The notes under the pieces are model-generated. The model did no database searches. It worked only from the letters and a program-made list of their open reading frames with translations, and was not told the DNA's origin. A program made the translations under genes and the position numbers. Below, one piece after another: positions 43,986 to 56,439 of a stretch of 64,000 bases of DNA; the first letter of the stretch is position 1, and each line of letters opens with the position of its first letter. Origin of the DNA: Dipylidium caninum (taxonomy: Eukaryota; Platyhelminthes; Cestoda; Cyclophyllidea; Dipylidiidae); the NCBI GenBank assembly GCA_017562135.1, contig QEYB01000266.1:806001-870000 (forward strand). The letters are read 5' to 3'.

Positions 43986-46766
43986 ATGAATCACTCCCCG
44001 AAGAGTCGTTCTCGTTCCCCGATTAACCAATCTTGGTCATCAATCATCACGTTTCCCAATTCGCCGCCACTTCTGTCTGCCACCGCCACGGAAGAAGAAC
44101 CTGTAGCTCCCGTCACGAGAACGAGATCCGCTCGTCAGAGACAACAAGAGTTTCGTCGTGACGGTTTGTCGAGACTCACTCGGACACGGACTGTATGCTG
44201 CAGCTCATGCCTGCACTTACACGCATTTAGAAAGGCTTACTTAACTTTTATACTTTTATCTAGCACTTACGTCGTAGTCCCCGCTTTATTGCACCAGTGA
44301 TGGCTTCAAACACAATGAGCTGTGATATGGTTGGGGATTCTTCTGCTATGCTTCTCGAGGCCGAAAAGTCCGATTCAATTAATAATTTAAACTCCGAGGA
44401 TCATTCAATAAATGGGATGTTCAGTGGCGCTATAACTTCAACTTCCTCCACAACACTGAACACGGCCGATGATTGTGCTATATGCAGGGATCGGAAAGTC
44501 AACGAGTCCTACCTCCTACCATGTATGCACACGTATTGTTACCAGTGTATCCTACAGTGGGTACGAATAAACCCCACCTGCCCACTGTGTAAGGGTCTAG
44601 TCGAGAAAATCATTCACTCCATCAACTCCGACAAGGACTTCAGAGAATCCAGCATCCAATCATTGCCTCGTGGTGTTTTCAACCTAATGAGCCCGATAGT
44701 CAACCTCTTCAGTACCCGTATTAACCGTTCCTCAATTTCGCCTCCGCAGGATTTCGATACGTATGCTACTTTTAGTTACTGTCAGGCTAATCTCATATTT
44801 CGTATTTCCAACAATTTTTTTTCATCCAAGAAACCTCTACACGGAGCCTAGATCGACACTCCTCATGGCTCTCGTCGTCCGAGCCCTCCGTTCCTCAGCA
44901 ATAAACCCCTATTTGTTGAGGCGCCTGGTCTACGTAAACAGGCTTTACACGTACCCCGCTCCTCTCCCCGCTCATTCAAACACGATCGGAACCTTCTCGT
45001 GTCTTTCTCGATGCACCAGTCGCTCGTTCCTCTCTGAGAACGAGGCATTGCAGACACGTCTTATTGACTTTACTCAAAAGGAGCTATTCTACCTTGCACC
45101 CTGGGTGGACTATATGCATCCGAATCGCAGGAATACCGTGCTTCAACCCCTGGGTTCGGGTAATTCAAATCCATCGGAGGCTCTGGGTCGTCTGTCGGTG
45201 GGCATTGTGCGCCGTATAGCCTCTCATCTGGTGCCGCTCACCAGAGTAGACGACTTTGCAGATGCAATTAGGACTATGGATGATCGAATGCAGGGTGGAG
45301 ATGGTCTCCTTGAATCTGTTTCTACCAGCGCTTTGAAGCACTTTAGCTGGGAACTCTTCCAGTTCGCCAGATTCTCGGGCACTTTGGAAGAATACTATTC
45401 CCAATCCCGTCTTTATGCAAATCACTTTACAGGAGGTATGCGCATCTATCTGAGGTTTGGAATGGATGTCAGCTGTACTACCTCTTTTTTTAATTTTGCA
45501 GGACATATGCGTCTAGGGCACAGCCCGCCAATGCATACTGCTGTCTACACGAGTCCACACATCGGCGGTTCCGAAGCCCGAGGTTTTGGAAATTCCCTTG
45601 AAGGAGTGTCAAAGGAAACGGCACAGTGGTTATTTCGCCATCTCTTTAATGCGCCGCGTTCGCCCTTCATGTCATTCAATGCGCAGCCGGACGGGAATGT
45701 AATTCGGATAGCTTGTCGAAGACTTCAGTGTTCAGCTTCCCTCAATCCAAGTTGGCTTGTCAGTTCGAATGACTCTGTCTATCACTTACGACGTCATGGG
45801 ATACGAGGACTCCTGGCCCGTATGGCCGAGCATGCCTGGTCTTCCGATGTATCGCAGATGGGGCTTTGTGAACTCCTTGACCAAGCACGCATCGGATCTA
45901 TCATGGAAAAGCTTACACATCATGGCAGACACCTTGTCTTACGTCGCATCGCCAATCTCATCAGCTTCTTCTCGCAACCTACTTACGCTGTCTGTCTAAA
46001 CATTCCGCTTCCGTCGGTACAGTCAACTCATAGCGAAACCGCTCAAGTGTCTGAACATTCTTCCACACCCCAGGCACCGTCCCTCGATGAGGCGAATGAG
46101 ATAACAATTGCGCTGGCAGATGATAACTCCGAGGTGGAAGGCGATGACGATGAGGCAATTATTGTCTCTGACAGTGAAGAATCTTCCGAACAACAGTCCT
46201 CTAGCAGTCGTTCCTCTATTCCCCGATGCTGCGTGGAGCACAAAAAACACTGCTGTTGCTGTTATCGGCGCAGGTCGGCAGACCACATGTCTTCTGCCGA
46301 ATTTGCACAAATGTTCAAAGCTTTTATTGAGTTTTATGAGAGGCAACGCAAGAGGCAAAGGCTCTGCCACCAAGTATTTAACAGGCCCTCTTCGCCGATC
46401 GTAATTTCGGATGATGACGACGACGGAGTTGAGGAGGTGGAACCCCAACCGGGACCGTCCAGACCACGGCGGACAGAGTTGCCTCAACAACCGACGTCAC
46501 CAGAAAAACCCCAACCATCAACCGAGGAGGGAACAAATCAAAACTGCAACTCGGATAGCGCTCCAACCGACTTTTCCATGGTCATCGATCGTCCTACTAC
46601 AGCAAATGAGTTTTACTCCCTCTTGAACCAGGCAATGGGGTGCGATATAAAAACCGACCGAGGGGTCGACATCACTCCTGATCTCCAAACAAGTTCCCCC
46701 GCAAAATCCATAGTCAAATTGGAAAATGAGGTTCCAAGACCTACCAGACCTTCCTCCACCCTCTAA
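43986..46766 (+). CDS. RING-type E3 ligase, TOPORS-like
   Basis: Four exons: 43986-44192, 44264-44760, 44831-45435 and 45502-46766, open in frame throughout, giving 857 residues. A C3HC4 RING lies at ~140-180 (CAICRD, CMHTYCYQCILQW, CPLCK). It is preceded by an Arg/Ser-rich N-terminus and followed by the helical region seen in TOPORS (RLIDFTQKELFYLAPWVDYM, and LKHFSWELFQFARFSGTLEEYYSQ). The C-terminal third is acidic, Ser- and Pro-rich. It contains two hydrophobic-acidic motifs of SUMO-interacting type, AIIVSDSEESS (~46155) and PIVISDDDDDG (~46400), plus a Cys/His cluster around 46220-46260. TOPORS is a dual ubiquitin/SUMO E3 in nuclear bodies; this role is inferred from architecture. The 66-nt intron at 45436-45501 is a multiple of three and free of stops, so its retention would add 22 residues. 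Intron 2 is 70 nt. The gene is convergent with RPA2; the stops are 122 bp apart. Confidence 0.82.
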
Positions 46767-46888
46767 CGTTACAACTCGTGAATGCTAGCCGCGGTGAGAA
46801 AAACAATTTATTGCAAGAACACAACCATCCTGTAATTAGACACCCATCCAAGTAGTAAACATTAATCGGTAATGAGGCTTGGAATTTC

Positions 46889-47946
46889 TTATCTTTCGGT
46901 GACCCGAAAATGATCATCATCTACCGTCGAGTAGACATGTCCTTCAGCGCTGAGAAAGTCCAGATCGTCCCTGCAACAGACTGAGATTAATGTGTTTGTT
47001 TTGGAAGGGTTTTGCGTTGTACGTTAGCAAAATTACCGTATCTGCCTCTCAGGAACGCCGCGTAATTTCTGGCAAATCTGTGACACGGTAACTCCATCAT
47101 CGTCGATTGCAGCGCGCACGCATGATAGGACTTGAGACTGCACAGCAGTCAACCCACGAATGCTAGTTGCCAAGTTCACGTCAAAGTCTTTGGAAACGAG
47201 ATCTCCTTTGCTTTGATTACTCACTGCTTTGGCATGTAACATTCTAGCGTAGATAGTTTCCAGGATATGGCATGTTAGTTCGTTCATATCCGTGACCGGA
47301 AAAACCTTAATAGCAGGACGGAGGTGTAATATGGGCTGTAGGAATCCGAGAGGATGCCTAGCGCAGACGGACCTAAAAATTGGAGACTTGCCCTAAAAGC
47401 AACGATGTTAATGTCGCCCTGAAAGCTGCGCACGTGTCCGTAAACGCGGATGTAGTTTAATTCCCGTAGAGTGCGGCCAGATACTGAATCAGAAGGAGGG
47501 GTTCCTAGAAATAAGTGCCTAAGCAACCGCTGCGATTACATCATCATCAACAAATTGTTTCACTAGCACTGAGGGTCCGGTGTAATCATCCACTTCGTAG
47601 TCGACACGAGTTGCGAGCTCGTTTACGGACCGAATTAAACCAACAAAAGTAACCTGTAAGTTTTTAGCTCATAACAATCGTTTTACTTGTGAAAACTGGA
47701 CGCCAGTTGATGAGACAAATTTATCACCATCTTGTGTTGCGGACACAATCTCCGCACAGGTACAAGGAATTATTCCACGATTTTGCATGGACTTCTAGGA
47801 ATTCATAAAAATAATAAAGTATGGACACACCTTCGAGTTGGGTGTAGCCTTAAAGAATCCTCCACTTGCATCAGAAGTAGTGCCAAAGCTCCCGAAATCT
47901 GCCTGTTATCAAAGTGAGCTCTATTGCTACCTGAAGCGGACCACAT
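46889..47946 (-). CDS. RPA2: Replication protein A 32 kDa subunit
   Basis: Seven exons: 47946-47931, 47898-47831, 47794-47687, 47653-47540, 47504-47392, 47305-47037 and 46970-46889, about 256 residues (human 270). RPA2 is the middle subunit of the ssDNA-binding RPA trimer used in replication and repair. The N-terminus is the Gly/Ser-rich phosphorylation region (MWSASDFGSFGTTSDASGG). The OB fold runs from RGIIPCTCAEIVSATQ through VTFVGLIRSV, YIRVYGHVRSFQ, VAFRVFPVTDMNELTCHILE. The C-terminal winged helix is GLTAVQSQVL to DFLSAEGHVYSTVDDDHFRV. Introns are 32, 36, 33, 35, 86 and 66 nt. The 86-nt one (47391-47306) has a GC donor (AGG|GCAAGT). One base is lacking at the exon 4/5 join (47540/47504): both flanks match the family but the phase is off by one, so a base error or a misplaced splice site is likely. 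The gene is head-to-head with possible exons starting at 48121. Confidence 0.94.
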
Positions 47947-48120
47947 CGTAGGAGTCGAGACAATTTACGACGTCCGATTTAAACCATCCAATAGTATTCT
48001 CAGTTAGTATCTCTGTTCATGCACTACAACAATTAAAGTCCTTCCGCAAGTATCATCATTATAACGAATGGGTTTTCATTTTCCCATAGCGCTAAAGTTC
48101 TAACGTCAGAAAATTTCCAG

Positions 48121-49000
48121 CTGTTGATTAATAGCGACAGTGCTGACGATGGTGATGCACAACCACATTATTTTATGAGTTGGGAATTTGCTGGTTACGG
48201 TCCAGTCTCAAGCGGTCTGCCTTTATATCAAATAGACAGCAAGGGCCAATTTCCTAAGCATAATCCGAACCATGCAAGTGTCTACACGGAGAACAGAGTT
48301 TTAATCCGCCGTAAGTCTCTATTTTCGTCTCGCGTTATCATGCGATTATGGTTCCCCGTACAGCCCAGTCTAATAATTCCAGAATTTACTTTCGATCGGT
48401 CCACACCCAAAATGCAAAAATTTGGTTGCCTTACCTATCGCGAATTGGAAGCTGCGTGTACCTTATGATAAATTATTTTTGGGCGATCACTTTCGGCGGT
48501 AACGTTTTACACTGGTTGATATCTTCATTTTGACACAACTCAGACCTATTCGCTGTTTGCCGTGCTACAATTTTAGAATCCATATTTAAAGTTAAAAAGG
48601 ATGGAAGTCCACCGAGTTGATGTTTACCAAGCTTTATTGCTCTTCTGCCACTGTTTTATGAGAAGTTGTGGAATTAAATGACACTTAAACCCCTTCGTAT
48701 AGCGCTCTTGCACGTAATGCTGTCTGTAAAAAGTGCTCACCTTTAATGGCATCTGTCTCCAAAAATTTAAGATCAAGACCGAAACCCGTTTTTATTTTGC
48801 TACGTTCAGCTTGTTGTCTACATAATCCCTCTGTGGCTTTAATCAAAATCAAATCGTATTCATCGGAGATAATACGGCCTCTATTTCAGGTGACGTGTTG
48901 CATCCCGGTGATCTTATCAACCGTATTCAGAACAGGTTTTACTGCTCAGCCTACACTTTATCGTGTCGTAATTTTTTTAATCACTATGTCGCATGAGTGA
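48121..49000 (+). CDS. Possible exons of an unidentified gene
   Basis: An exon-like stretch at 48121-48310 has a good acceptor (TTTCCAG) and donor (GTAAGT). It encodes a protein-like sequence including HYFMSWEFAGYGPVSS and YQIDSKGQFPKHNP. Possible further exons lie near 48375-48465 (FTFDRSTPKMQKFG) and 48894-48960 (GDVLHPGDLINRIQNRFYC), but I could not join them in one frame. I do not recognise the protein. The start codon was not found. If real, it shares a roughly 175 bp divergent promoter region with RPA2. The limits given are those of the candidate cluster, not of a resolved gene. Confidence 0.35.
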
Positions 49001-52000
49001 TTTAAAAGCCTGTGACGGGGCAGCAAAAGCCAGATTTGAGGGATACTCTGGAAGTTAGTTGATTTCATTATTTTACAAATGCATCTAGTGAGTTTGGCGG
49101 AGAAATACATATTCGTAATAAGTAATCATTTGGAAGCTTACTAGAGGAAGGCAAGAGAGTAGAAACAGGTAATCACTCTTACAAATTCTGTCGCAACACC
49201 GATTCCGACAGCGAAATAGGCTTGTTTTGCGGACACTAACGATATCGTCAAAAATGGGACTTTTAACTTTTCCAATGTCTTAAATATCACCTCAATCCGG
49301 CAGCACAAGCTTCATCTCTGTGGGAAACTGTTAGGCCTATGACGCTGCTACATGACGCGGGGTCTTCTGCTGGCGACGTCACTCCAAAAGCCAGCTAATA
49401 CTTGTTGTGGGCATTTGGGCATTCTAAGAGGTTCGTCTTCTGCATTCAATGCTCAAATCGGTCTCTGGCCTTGTCACAACGGCCTCGTGCCCGGCGGAGC
49501 TGGGAAAGTAGCGTCGAGGGTGACGCTGGGGTGAAGAACAGAGACACAAACTATTGTGCTCGAACTCCTCAACCCCACTTATCGCACACTTCCGTGGTTT
49601 GTTGTGGCCTCCGAGAGCGAAATCTAAAGAGTTGATTTCAATGGATGCAGTTTACAAAACGCACAAACCTCTCCTCCGTCAAAGTAGTGTATTAGATGGC
49701 AGGGGCTTTCGTCTAGTCTTAAACACAGTACCCTTCCGAAAATCTTCCCGTGGCAAAAAACTGACTGTCAGAAATTCCATTTTTTGAGAAGTGATTCAGG
49801 AATTGGGGATGAATTACCGTTGGATGGGTCTTAAACGCCTTCAGCTTCGTCGCATTGCCTACTTTAGTGGGACCAGGCTCACATTCAGTTGTTCTTCGGG
49901 GAAGGCTCCTCGCAGAAAATATGTAACTTCTGTGTCCCCCATATGGCCGTAAAATGACAGTACTAAATAGAAAAGGCAATCACTGTAATCACGATTTCCT
50001 CGCAATTTACCAAGTACCCTGTCCAATGTGAGGAGGATTTTAAAATATTAAAAATGCATTCACTTAATCACATAGCATCGAAGACCGCTGGTTGCCAGAA
50101 GCTATTAATTAACTCAGATAGAATGACCCCAGGCCACCACCGGCCCGCCTAATTTCGCTTCTCCTTTAAACCTTTCCTGTGTGGATACTCCAACTTCCAA
50201 GAGTATTGCAGAAGAAATAAAGGCAGTGGCAACTCTAACGTCCTGTGTGAGATGAATTTTATGGGGAGAAAGGCGAAACTCAATGGATGAGAACTACTCT
50301 ACCACAGTTGTTGATCTGCCAGTTATTTAAATACAAGATTTTTTTCAGTCAGCGGATGCAGGGATTTACAGTTGTAGTTATTCCACTAAGTAATTGAATT
50401 ACTTAAGACTGATTTCTCCTGGAGAGCTCGGAGTTCTTCACTCCACCAAGCAACTTACGTTGTCCTACCCTGTGGCAAGCAGTATCCGACGGGCAGACCC
50501 CGCTGGTTGGTGTTGGCATCAGCGTATTGGCTGGACGTCGTCCCGTCGAAAAGTGAGGTATCAGGTTCTGCGTGTGATGGTGTGTTAGTGAAAGGACTTA
50601 ACAATCTTGGCCTCGTCTCTACCCTGCCTAAGCAAAAGAGAGCCACTGACACTAACGTACATGATGGAGGTGTCATGTGTTGTGCACCCGAAGCACCAGT
50701 CCCCACCGCAGGCGTGCATCCTGTCGCCTTCCTGCGTGCTGTGTGGAGGCAGCCTTCACTCCCAGGGTAGTGACTCTCCTTCACGTCCCTCCCTACCCCC
50801 CACCCAGCTGTCAAACTATTCATTTTCTTTCTCAATCTGCGCAACAATGAGACCATTTCGCCCTGCAGCAACTGCTCAGCATGAGAATAAGAGAAGGGGA
50901 AGAGGCACCATCGAGAAATGTCCTTTGGCTGTCATTTCGTCCTATTCAAGGCTGTCATCGTCCTGAACCACCCCTTTGGGATGGTATGAGGACGGGGAGA
51001 CGACAAAAACCGAATCAGTGCTCCTCCTCCTTCTCCTCCTCCTCCCCCTCGTCAGTGGCGTCGACACATATGGAAACAGCGCAAGAGGGATTCTTTGCCA
51101 TCCCCTGAAGAACCAGAATTGTGCCCTCCGAAAATAAATACTCTACCATTCATTTTTGCGAAATTAACTGAAACTGAGAACGGTGCTTAATACAGGTTCG
51201 GAGCCTTTCTATTTTTCAAAGCAATCCAGTTCTTGTCGAATTTATCTGCTGCGGATCCACTCTCCGTCGTGAGGGTAAGTCTTGACGGAATTCCCACCCC
51301 AGCGCTGATGGATGTGAGTCTGACGAAATCGAATAGCCCAATGACCTCGCCGGAGTGGCGTTTCGGGGCAATTACTGCTGACCTGCCCAGTGCAGCCTAT
51401 TTCCTGACTCGTGCAAACAGAGCACCCATGTGAATAAGACTTACACCGAGGAAGAAACAGGAGACGACGATTTGCGGTGAATCCAAAATGCGTCCAATTC
51501 GGTCCACACGGACGTAATGTGAGGAAAGCGCTGAGTGGCTCGGATCCCGCTTTGGCACTGGATGTAAACAATGTCAACGTCAGGCTACGCCAAGGCGATG
51601 GAGAAAGTAAAATGTTTTACTGGGGGGATGGTGCAGGAAAGATGGGAGGCCCATAAAATCATCTTTCTGCCCCACTTCCTCTATATCGTCAACAGTCAGG
51701 CATCCTAGAGGTGACGGATGTGGAAATCACATTGACCACTTCCAAGTGCCGCCCCTACTGCCTCTAGACCTCGCCTCCTACACTTGAAGGGCAGGAGCTC
51801 GGGGTATGGAGCGCTTGTGACTACTTCCACCCCGCAGAGTAGCCCATGCCGCCTCGACTGTGCTACAGCCACCTCGTCTGAGTTTAAGGCGGTGGTGGAG
51901 CTGTGCAATGCGCCCGAAAGTAAGGGGACAGACTTTCTGCAGGATAACGGCTGATGTAATACGTACTGTCCTCCTTCTTGAGCTTAGCAAAACCTATGGG

Positions 52001-55000
52001 AAGGGGGGAGTGGATTCCACTCAGGTGTCGTGTGCACTCCACTATTGCTTCGTCGGTTTGCTCCCCGATAATACTTGTTTGATTTGAATGTTTTCGTACA
52101 GGCGATGGAAAGCGAATCTCACCTCTGTCCCGGAATCGGACAACCTCGAGCATGCTGTGTCCCTTGGGGAAGCAGTCGATCTCAATTCTGCGCATATTTT
52201 TGCTCCCCAAGGTGCCTGTCAGCATCACCACGGTAGGGTCTACAAGAAGCGAACACACGAGTTAATGGGTGTGAAGAGCTCTCAATGCGCTCAGCCAAAA
52301 GGAATTACCGTAAGGCTGCCGGCACTCGGAACAAAGTGCTCTTTATCTCTAAATTGGTGCAGTTACGGGGAAGTCAAGATGCATCACGTACTCACCAAAT
52401 TTCGTGCATATTTCCTTCGACGGGTTGCATAGGGTGGAGGAGAACATGGGCTTGCTGGCCTGAAATGCACAGGATCGGTGAGAGACTGGCTAGTTTGTGA
52501 ACGCGTCAGTCCCGAATGGCGCTGAGTTAACATTTCCATGAAGTCTGGGCTTAAAACAAGTAACTCTTGACTGTTTCCGCGTGTCATATTATGTGCTTGT
52601 GGAGCATTCCAACATGACTTTTGACAACTCGTATTTCAGCAATTGCAGGAGCGCTGATTCCAGAAAAGCCGTAGCATCCGACGCCCGCATTGTCGGCAAC
52701 AGTGCGAAGGTGCTCACTTGACCTAACAAAGCGCAAGGCGTGGCCAACAACCTGTCCGACGTTGATGACATCGGAAGCACAGGTAGCACACGAGCACCTG
52801 GGAGCCCTGGCTAATCATAACGCATGGACACAGTTGTGCCGGCACCAATTTCCCCGCCAAAAGAAGGCGGACGCCTTTGACTGTGAGAGGTACGAAGAAG
52901 TCGGGTGAATGGAGAGCTGGGTACCGTGTGCTACAAGCAACATTCCACTACCGCAGCGAGTCGACGAGAGGCAGGGAGAACCTCGCTACCACCAGTGCCA
53001 TCGGAGCGATTGTGTCCCAAAAATAATCTTCCATGAGTCATTTCGTTTGACTCGCCCGACCATCAACGTCCTCTAGTCTGAAGGGCGGTTCGACAGCACG
53101 CACGGTGGACGCGACGAGTAAATCGTGTCTCACTTCGAGTGACAGAGCGTGGAAAAGATGGAAGAGGCGACGTACCACGACCCGGAAGGGCAGACTGAAG
53201 TTAACGGAGACTTGGTCTCCCGCCTTGACACTAATCGTGCAGACGCCGTTTTTGCATTGCCTGCACCCCACAGTCCGCCGTGTCCACGCCGGCCATTCCG
53301 AGTGTTAAAAGATGGGAGAAGAGTATTAGTGGACAGATGAGATGTGTGGCAGTTTTCCCTCAGACAGTGGTGCTCACAGTCGAGGCATTTATGAAATCAG
53401 CCAGAAATGGGGATGGAGAAGCGGATGCTGGGGCTGCAAGCATTCAAAGTCGTCAACCCGACTTAGACTTACGGGTCATATTTTCCTCCTCCCGAAGGGA
53501 CGAACACCACTGAAAGAGTGTGGAGTAGTCGAGTTAGAGGCCGTGTGATACTGCGATGTGGGGCTGATTGGTGGAACTATTTGAATGTCACCACTTCAAC
53601 TCAAAGTGTACAAGGGAGATGAAAGGGCGGGTGAGGCCAAGAAGGGGACCGAGCGAGGCGGACAAGAGCTCAATACGCGACAGAAAAGCGTGGACTCGAG
53701 GCAGCTGAAGACCGGCGTTACCACCGAAGGGAAGAGTGCTTGTACTAATTTAGCGGCAATTCGATATGGTGGAGAGAAAAGTTAGTGCACAGACAGTAAA
53801 AACGCACCGGAGGAGGCCTTCTTCCCTCCACACTTACAGCAGGACAGGAGCAAGAGAGGCAGACTCATCTCCTCGTACCAGTAATTTCGTTTTCTATTTG
53901 CTTTCTACTAGAGAAGCATGATATCAAAAAAATAATGCAAAGAGGTGGGAGGAGGGAGGAAGAGAGGAAGAAACAAAGGCTCTGACTTTCTCAAGTAAGC
54001 AATAAATCTGTCCTGCCGTGTGCGTGGTAAAATTACGGATATACAAGCCAGTTTCTAACCTAATGACATGACCTAGCCTGCGTTATCCTAGGCTAAGGGA
54101 ACTTTGACGAAGAAGATTCCCCCTCTCCCCCCCCCCCAACCACTCACCTCGTCACCACAATGTATTAGGAGTGTGCTGAGACGGGGAGAAAGGCAATTTC
54201 CTGTGGCGAAGATTCACTCAGACCGCCTTCTGACTAGCGAGCAACACCCGATGATGAGGTGAAAGGAAGAAGTTTCGTAACTCACAAGCCGATCAGGACG
54301 TCGAACAGAATATGTTCCCCACTTTACCCCGCCACTCCACTCCAAGTTTTTTCAGAGAATGAGAGGAAAGGCGATTGGAACATTTCTTGCTGAGGGCGCC
54401 AAACCAATCGCCTCTACCCGAAATTGGCGAACGCACTCAGCCCAGCCCAGCACGCCGCCTGCTCTACGCGGAGACGGTGGCGGTGCGTCGTTTGCTCGCG
54501 AGGGGCGAGGAACGTGATTTCACCGCCTTGTGCTGACTCGAAACAGACGGGGAATCGACTGCAACTCCTTTTTTTCTCCACCAAACACACGCCACTGCCC
54601 GTCACTCGGTGGATTGGACTCAGCGCTCTGAGCAACTGACATGGTTCGATGGCACCATGCAGAAGACCTTGTACGGACACACATGCAGAAATGCAAAATT
54701 TCAGTAGGTGGACCATTGTTGCATGTCTGGCATCACGGCAAAAGTCAGTAAGTATACACAGGCTTTCCTTCTTGATGCCTTTCCCTCTCTTCATTGTTTC
54801 ATTTATCGAGGGGCATAAAACCATTCACACCAGGTTTTCTGCCGCACTTTGTCTGAAGTGACTTTATAATTCTGCTGATGTGGATTCCAGCATGCCTCGA
54901 GACATCAGCAGGTCAATTGGTGGACAAGTGGAGTCCCTTTTAGGGAATCTGGAGACCGCACGAAGAGGCATAAGGCCCTGGAGACGACAGTGAAGAGGTC

Positions 55001-56439
55001 ACGTTCTTTGTAGCAAATGTCACTAAAAGGCTCTTGGAATACCTCCACGAGGCGTCTAGATGTGCCGGCCTTGTGAACTACGCCTCGGGGCAGTGGGTGA
55101 CACAGAGAGACAGAAATATCACCGAGGGGGTGTTGTAATCAGAGTGGCTAAGTTTTGTTGCATCTCGTGGCGTGGAAACACCATCTCACGACACTTGGCT
55201 GAGGTTCCGTTTAGAGGGGAATTTCGATCGAGACAAAGCGGCCATTTACGGCAATACCACACCACTGAATGTGCTCAGGCCGAGAGATAATGGGCTTCAA
55301 GTGAGATTCTCAAAAAGAATGGGGCAGTTGCGTGGCGCATTACCCCTATTTGACCCGATTTGTGAGTCCGGACGCAATATGCGCCCGGATGTGGAACCGG
55401 TCCACCATGTGGTGATTTTAGCTTCCATCAGCGCTTGAATTTGGACGAATTACACGAAAGTGGGCCAATTTAGGGCAAGCAGAGGCAAATCACCGGAGCA
55501 TATTGTAATTACTGGTGTTTCTCGCTTCTAGAATGCTGAATGCGACTAAAGGGCGACTCACGACTTCCCGTGAGTAACGGAAAGAAGATGGGACCGAGAA
55601 AATATTCACCTGTTGTTTAACTAAGAGATGAGGGAAGACTCAGACTGAATAAGTGCGCTTTGACGTCCGGAGGCGTCAGTTTCTCTGACGGCAGGAAAGG
55701 GTCACTTCAGTAGCTCCTAAAGTATCACGAGTGTGACAATAGGCTCCTCAGCCAGTATCGTCGACGCCAATGGGAAAGTCTCTTGTACAAAGAAAATATG
55801 AGGATGCAAATGAACCATTTTCGTGTGGTTGAAAGACAACTCCGTAGACAACGTGTGTGGAATATCCATCACAAAGACTGAGGGAATAGACAGGGAGGTG
55901 GAAGGTTGAGACATTTGGTCAGGCCAGAAAGGTTAATTTACGAGTTTGCGGAGACTAGCGAGGATGCCTGCTCCAGCCGCGATGAAGGGGCTGGGAACTC
56001 TACGCCGCCTGACGCCCACACTCGGACTGAGCTCCGCATAGCTCACACCTCATCCCCTAACAGGCGGGAAAATGCCACCCGAGGAGGAGGTGTGACAGTC
56101 AGACCAGACAAACGGGAAGCGAAAATTTCGCGTTTGCCAAGGGTGTTTCTCGTGCAATGGAGGAGGAGTTTTAATCTGTTTTGGCAGCTTAATTTAAGAC
56201 AGAAACTTGAACACCTGAACGAAGACTCTCAAATGCCTTCTCGTTAGGCCTTAACTTACCACACCAATCCCTAAACTCGAGATTGGCGGATATTCTTGGA
56301 GAAATTTGTGTAAAGAAAGTACGCAAATTAAATTGCATTGTGGGGGGATTTTATCAGCCCCGTGATGTGTACATAAAGGGCAGTAGAACGCGAATCGTAT
56401 GTCCCCTCCTTTGTTGATTGCGTAGATCAACATTTGGCC
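49001..56439. other. Long stretch without a recognisable gene
   Basis: Base composition becomes more GC-rich from about 50.4 to 56 kb than in the flanks. Many overlapping open frames of 60-138 codons occur on both strands at similar lengths, which is expected from composition. No domain, polymerase, transposase, tRNA or tandem array was recognised. A purine-rich stretch lies at 53930-53970 and a C-run at 54120-54140. Confidence 0.5.

Noticed and set aside
44763..46766. Taking the long TOPORS open frame from 44763 as a complete 667-residue gene
   Set aside because: Its first part is intron sequence (44761-44830). Splicing joins it to the RING exon at 44264-44760 in frame.
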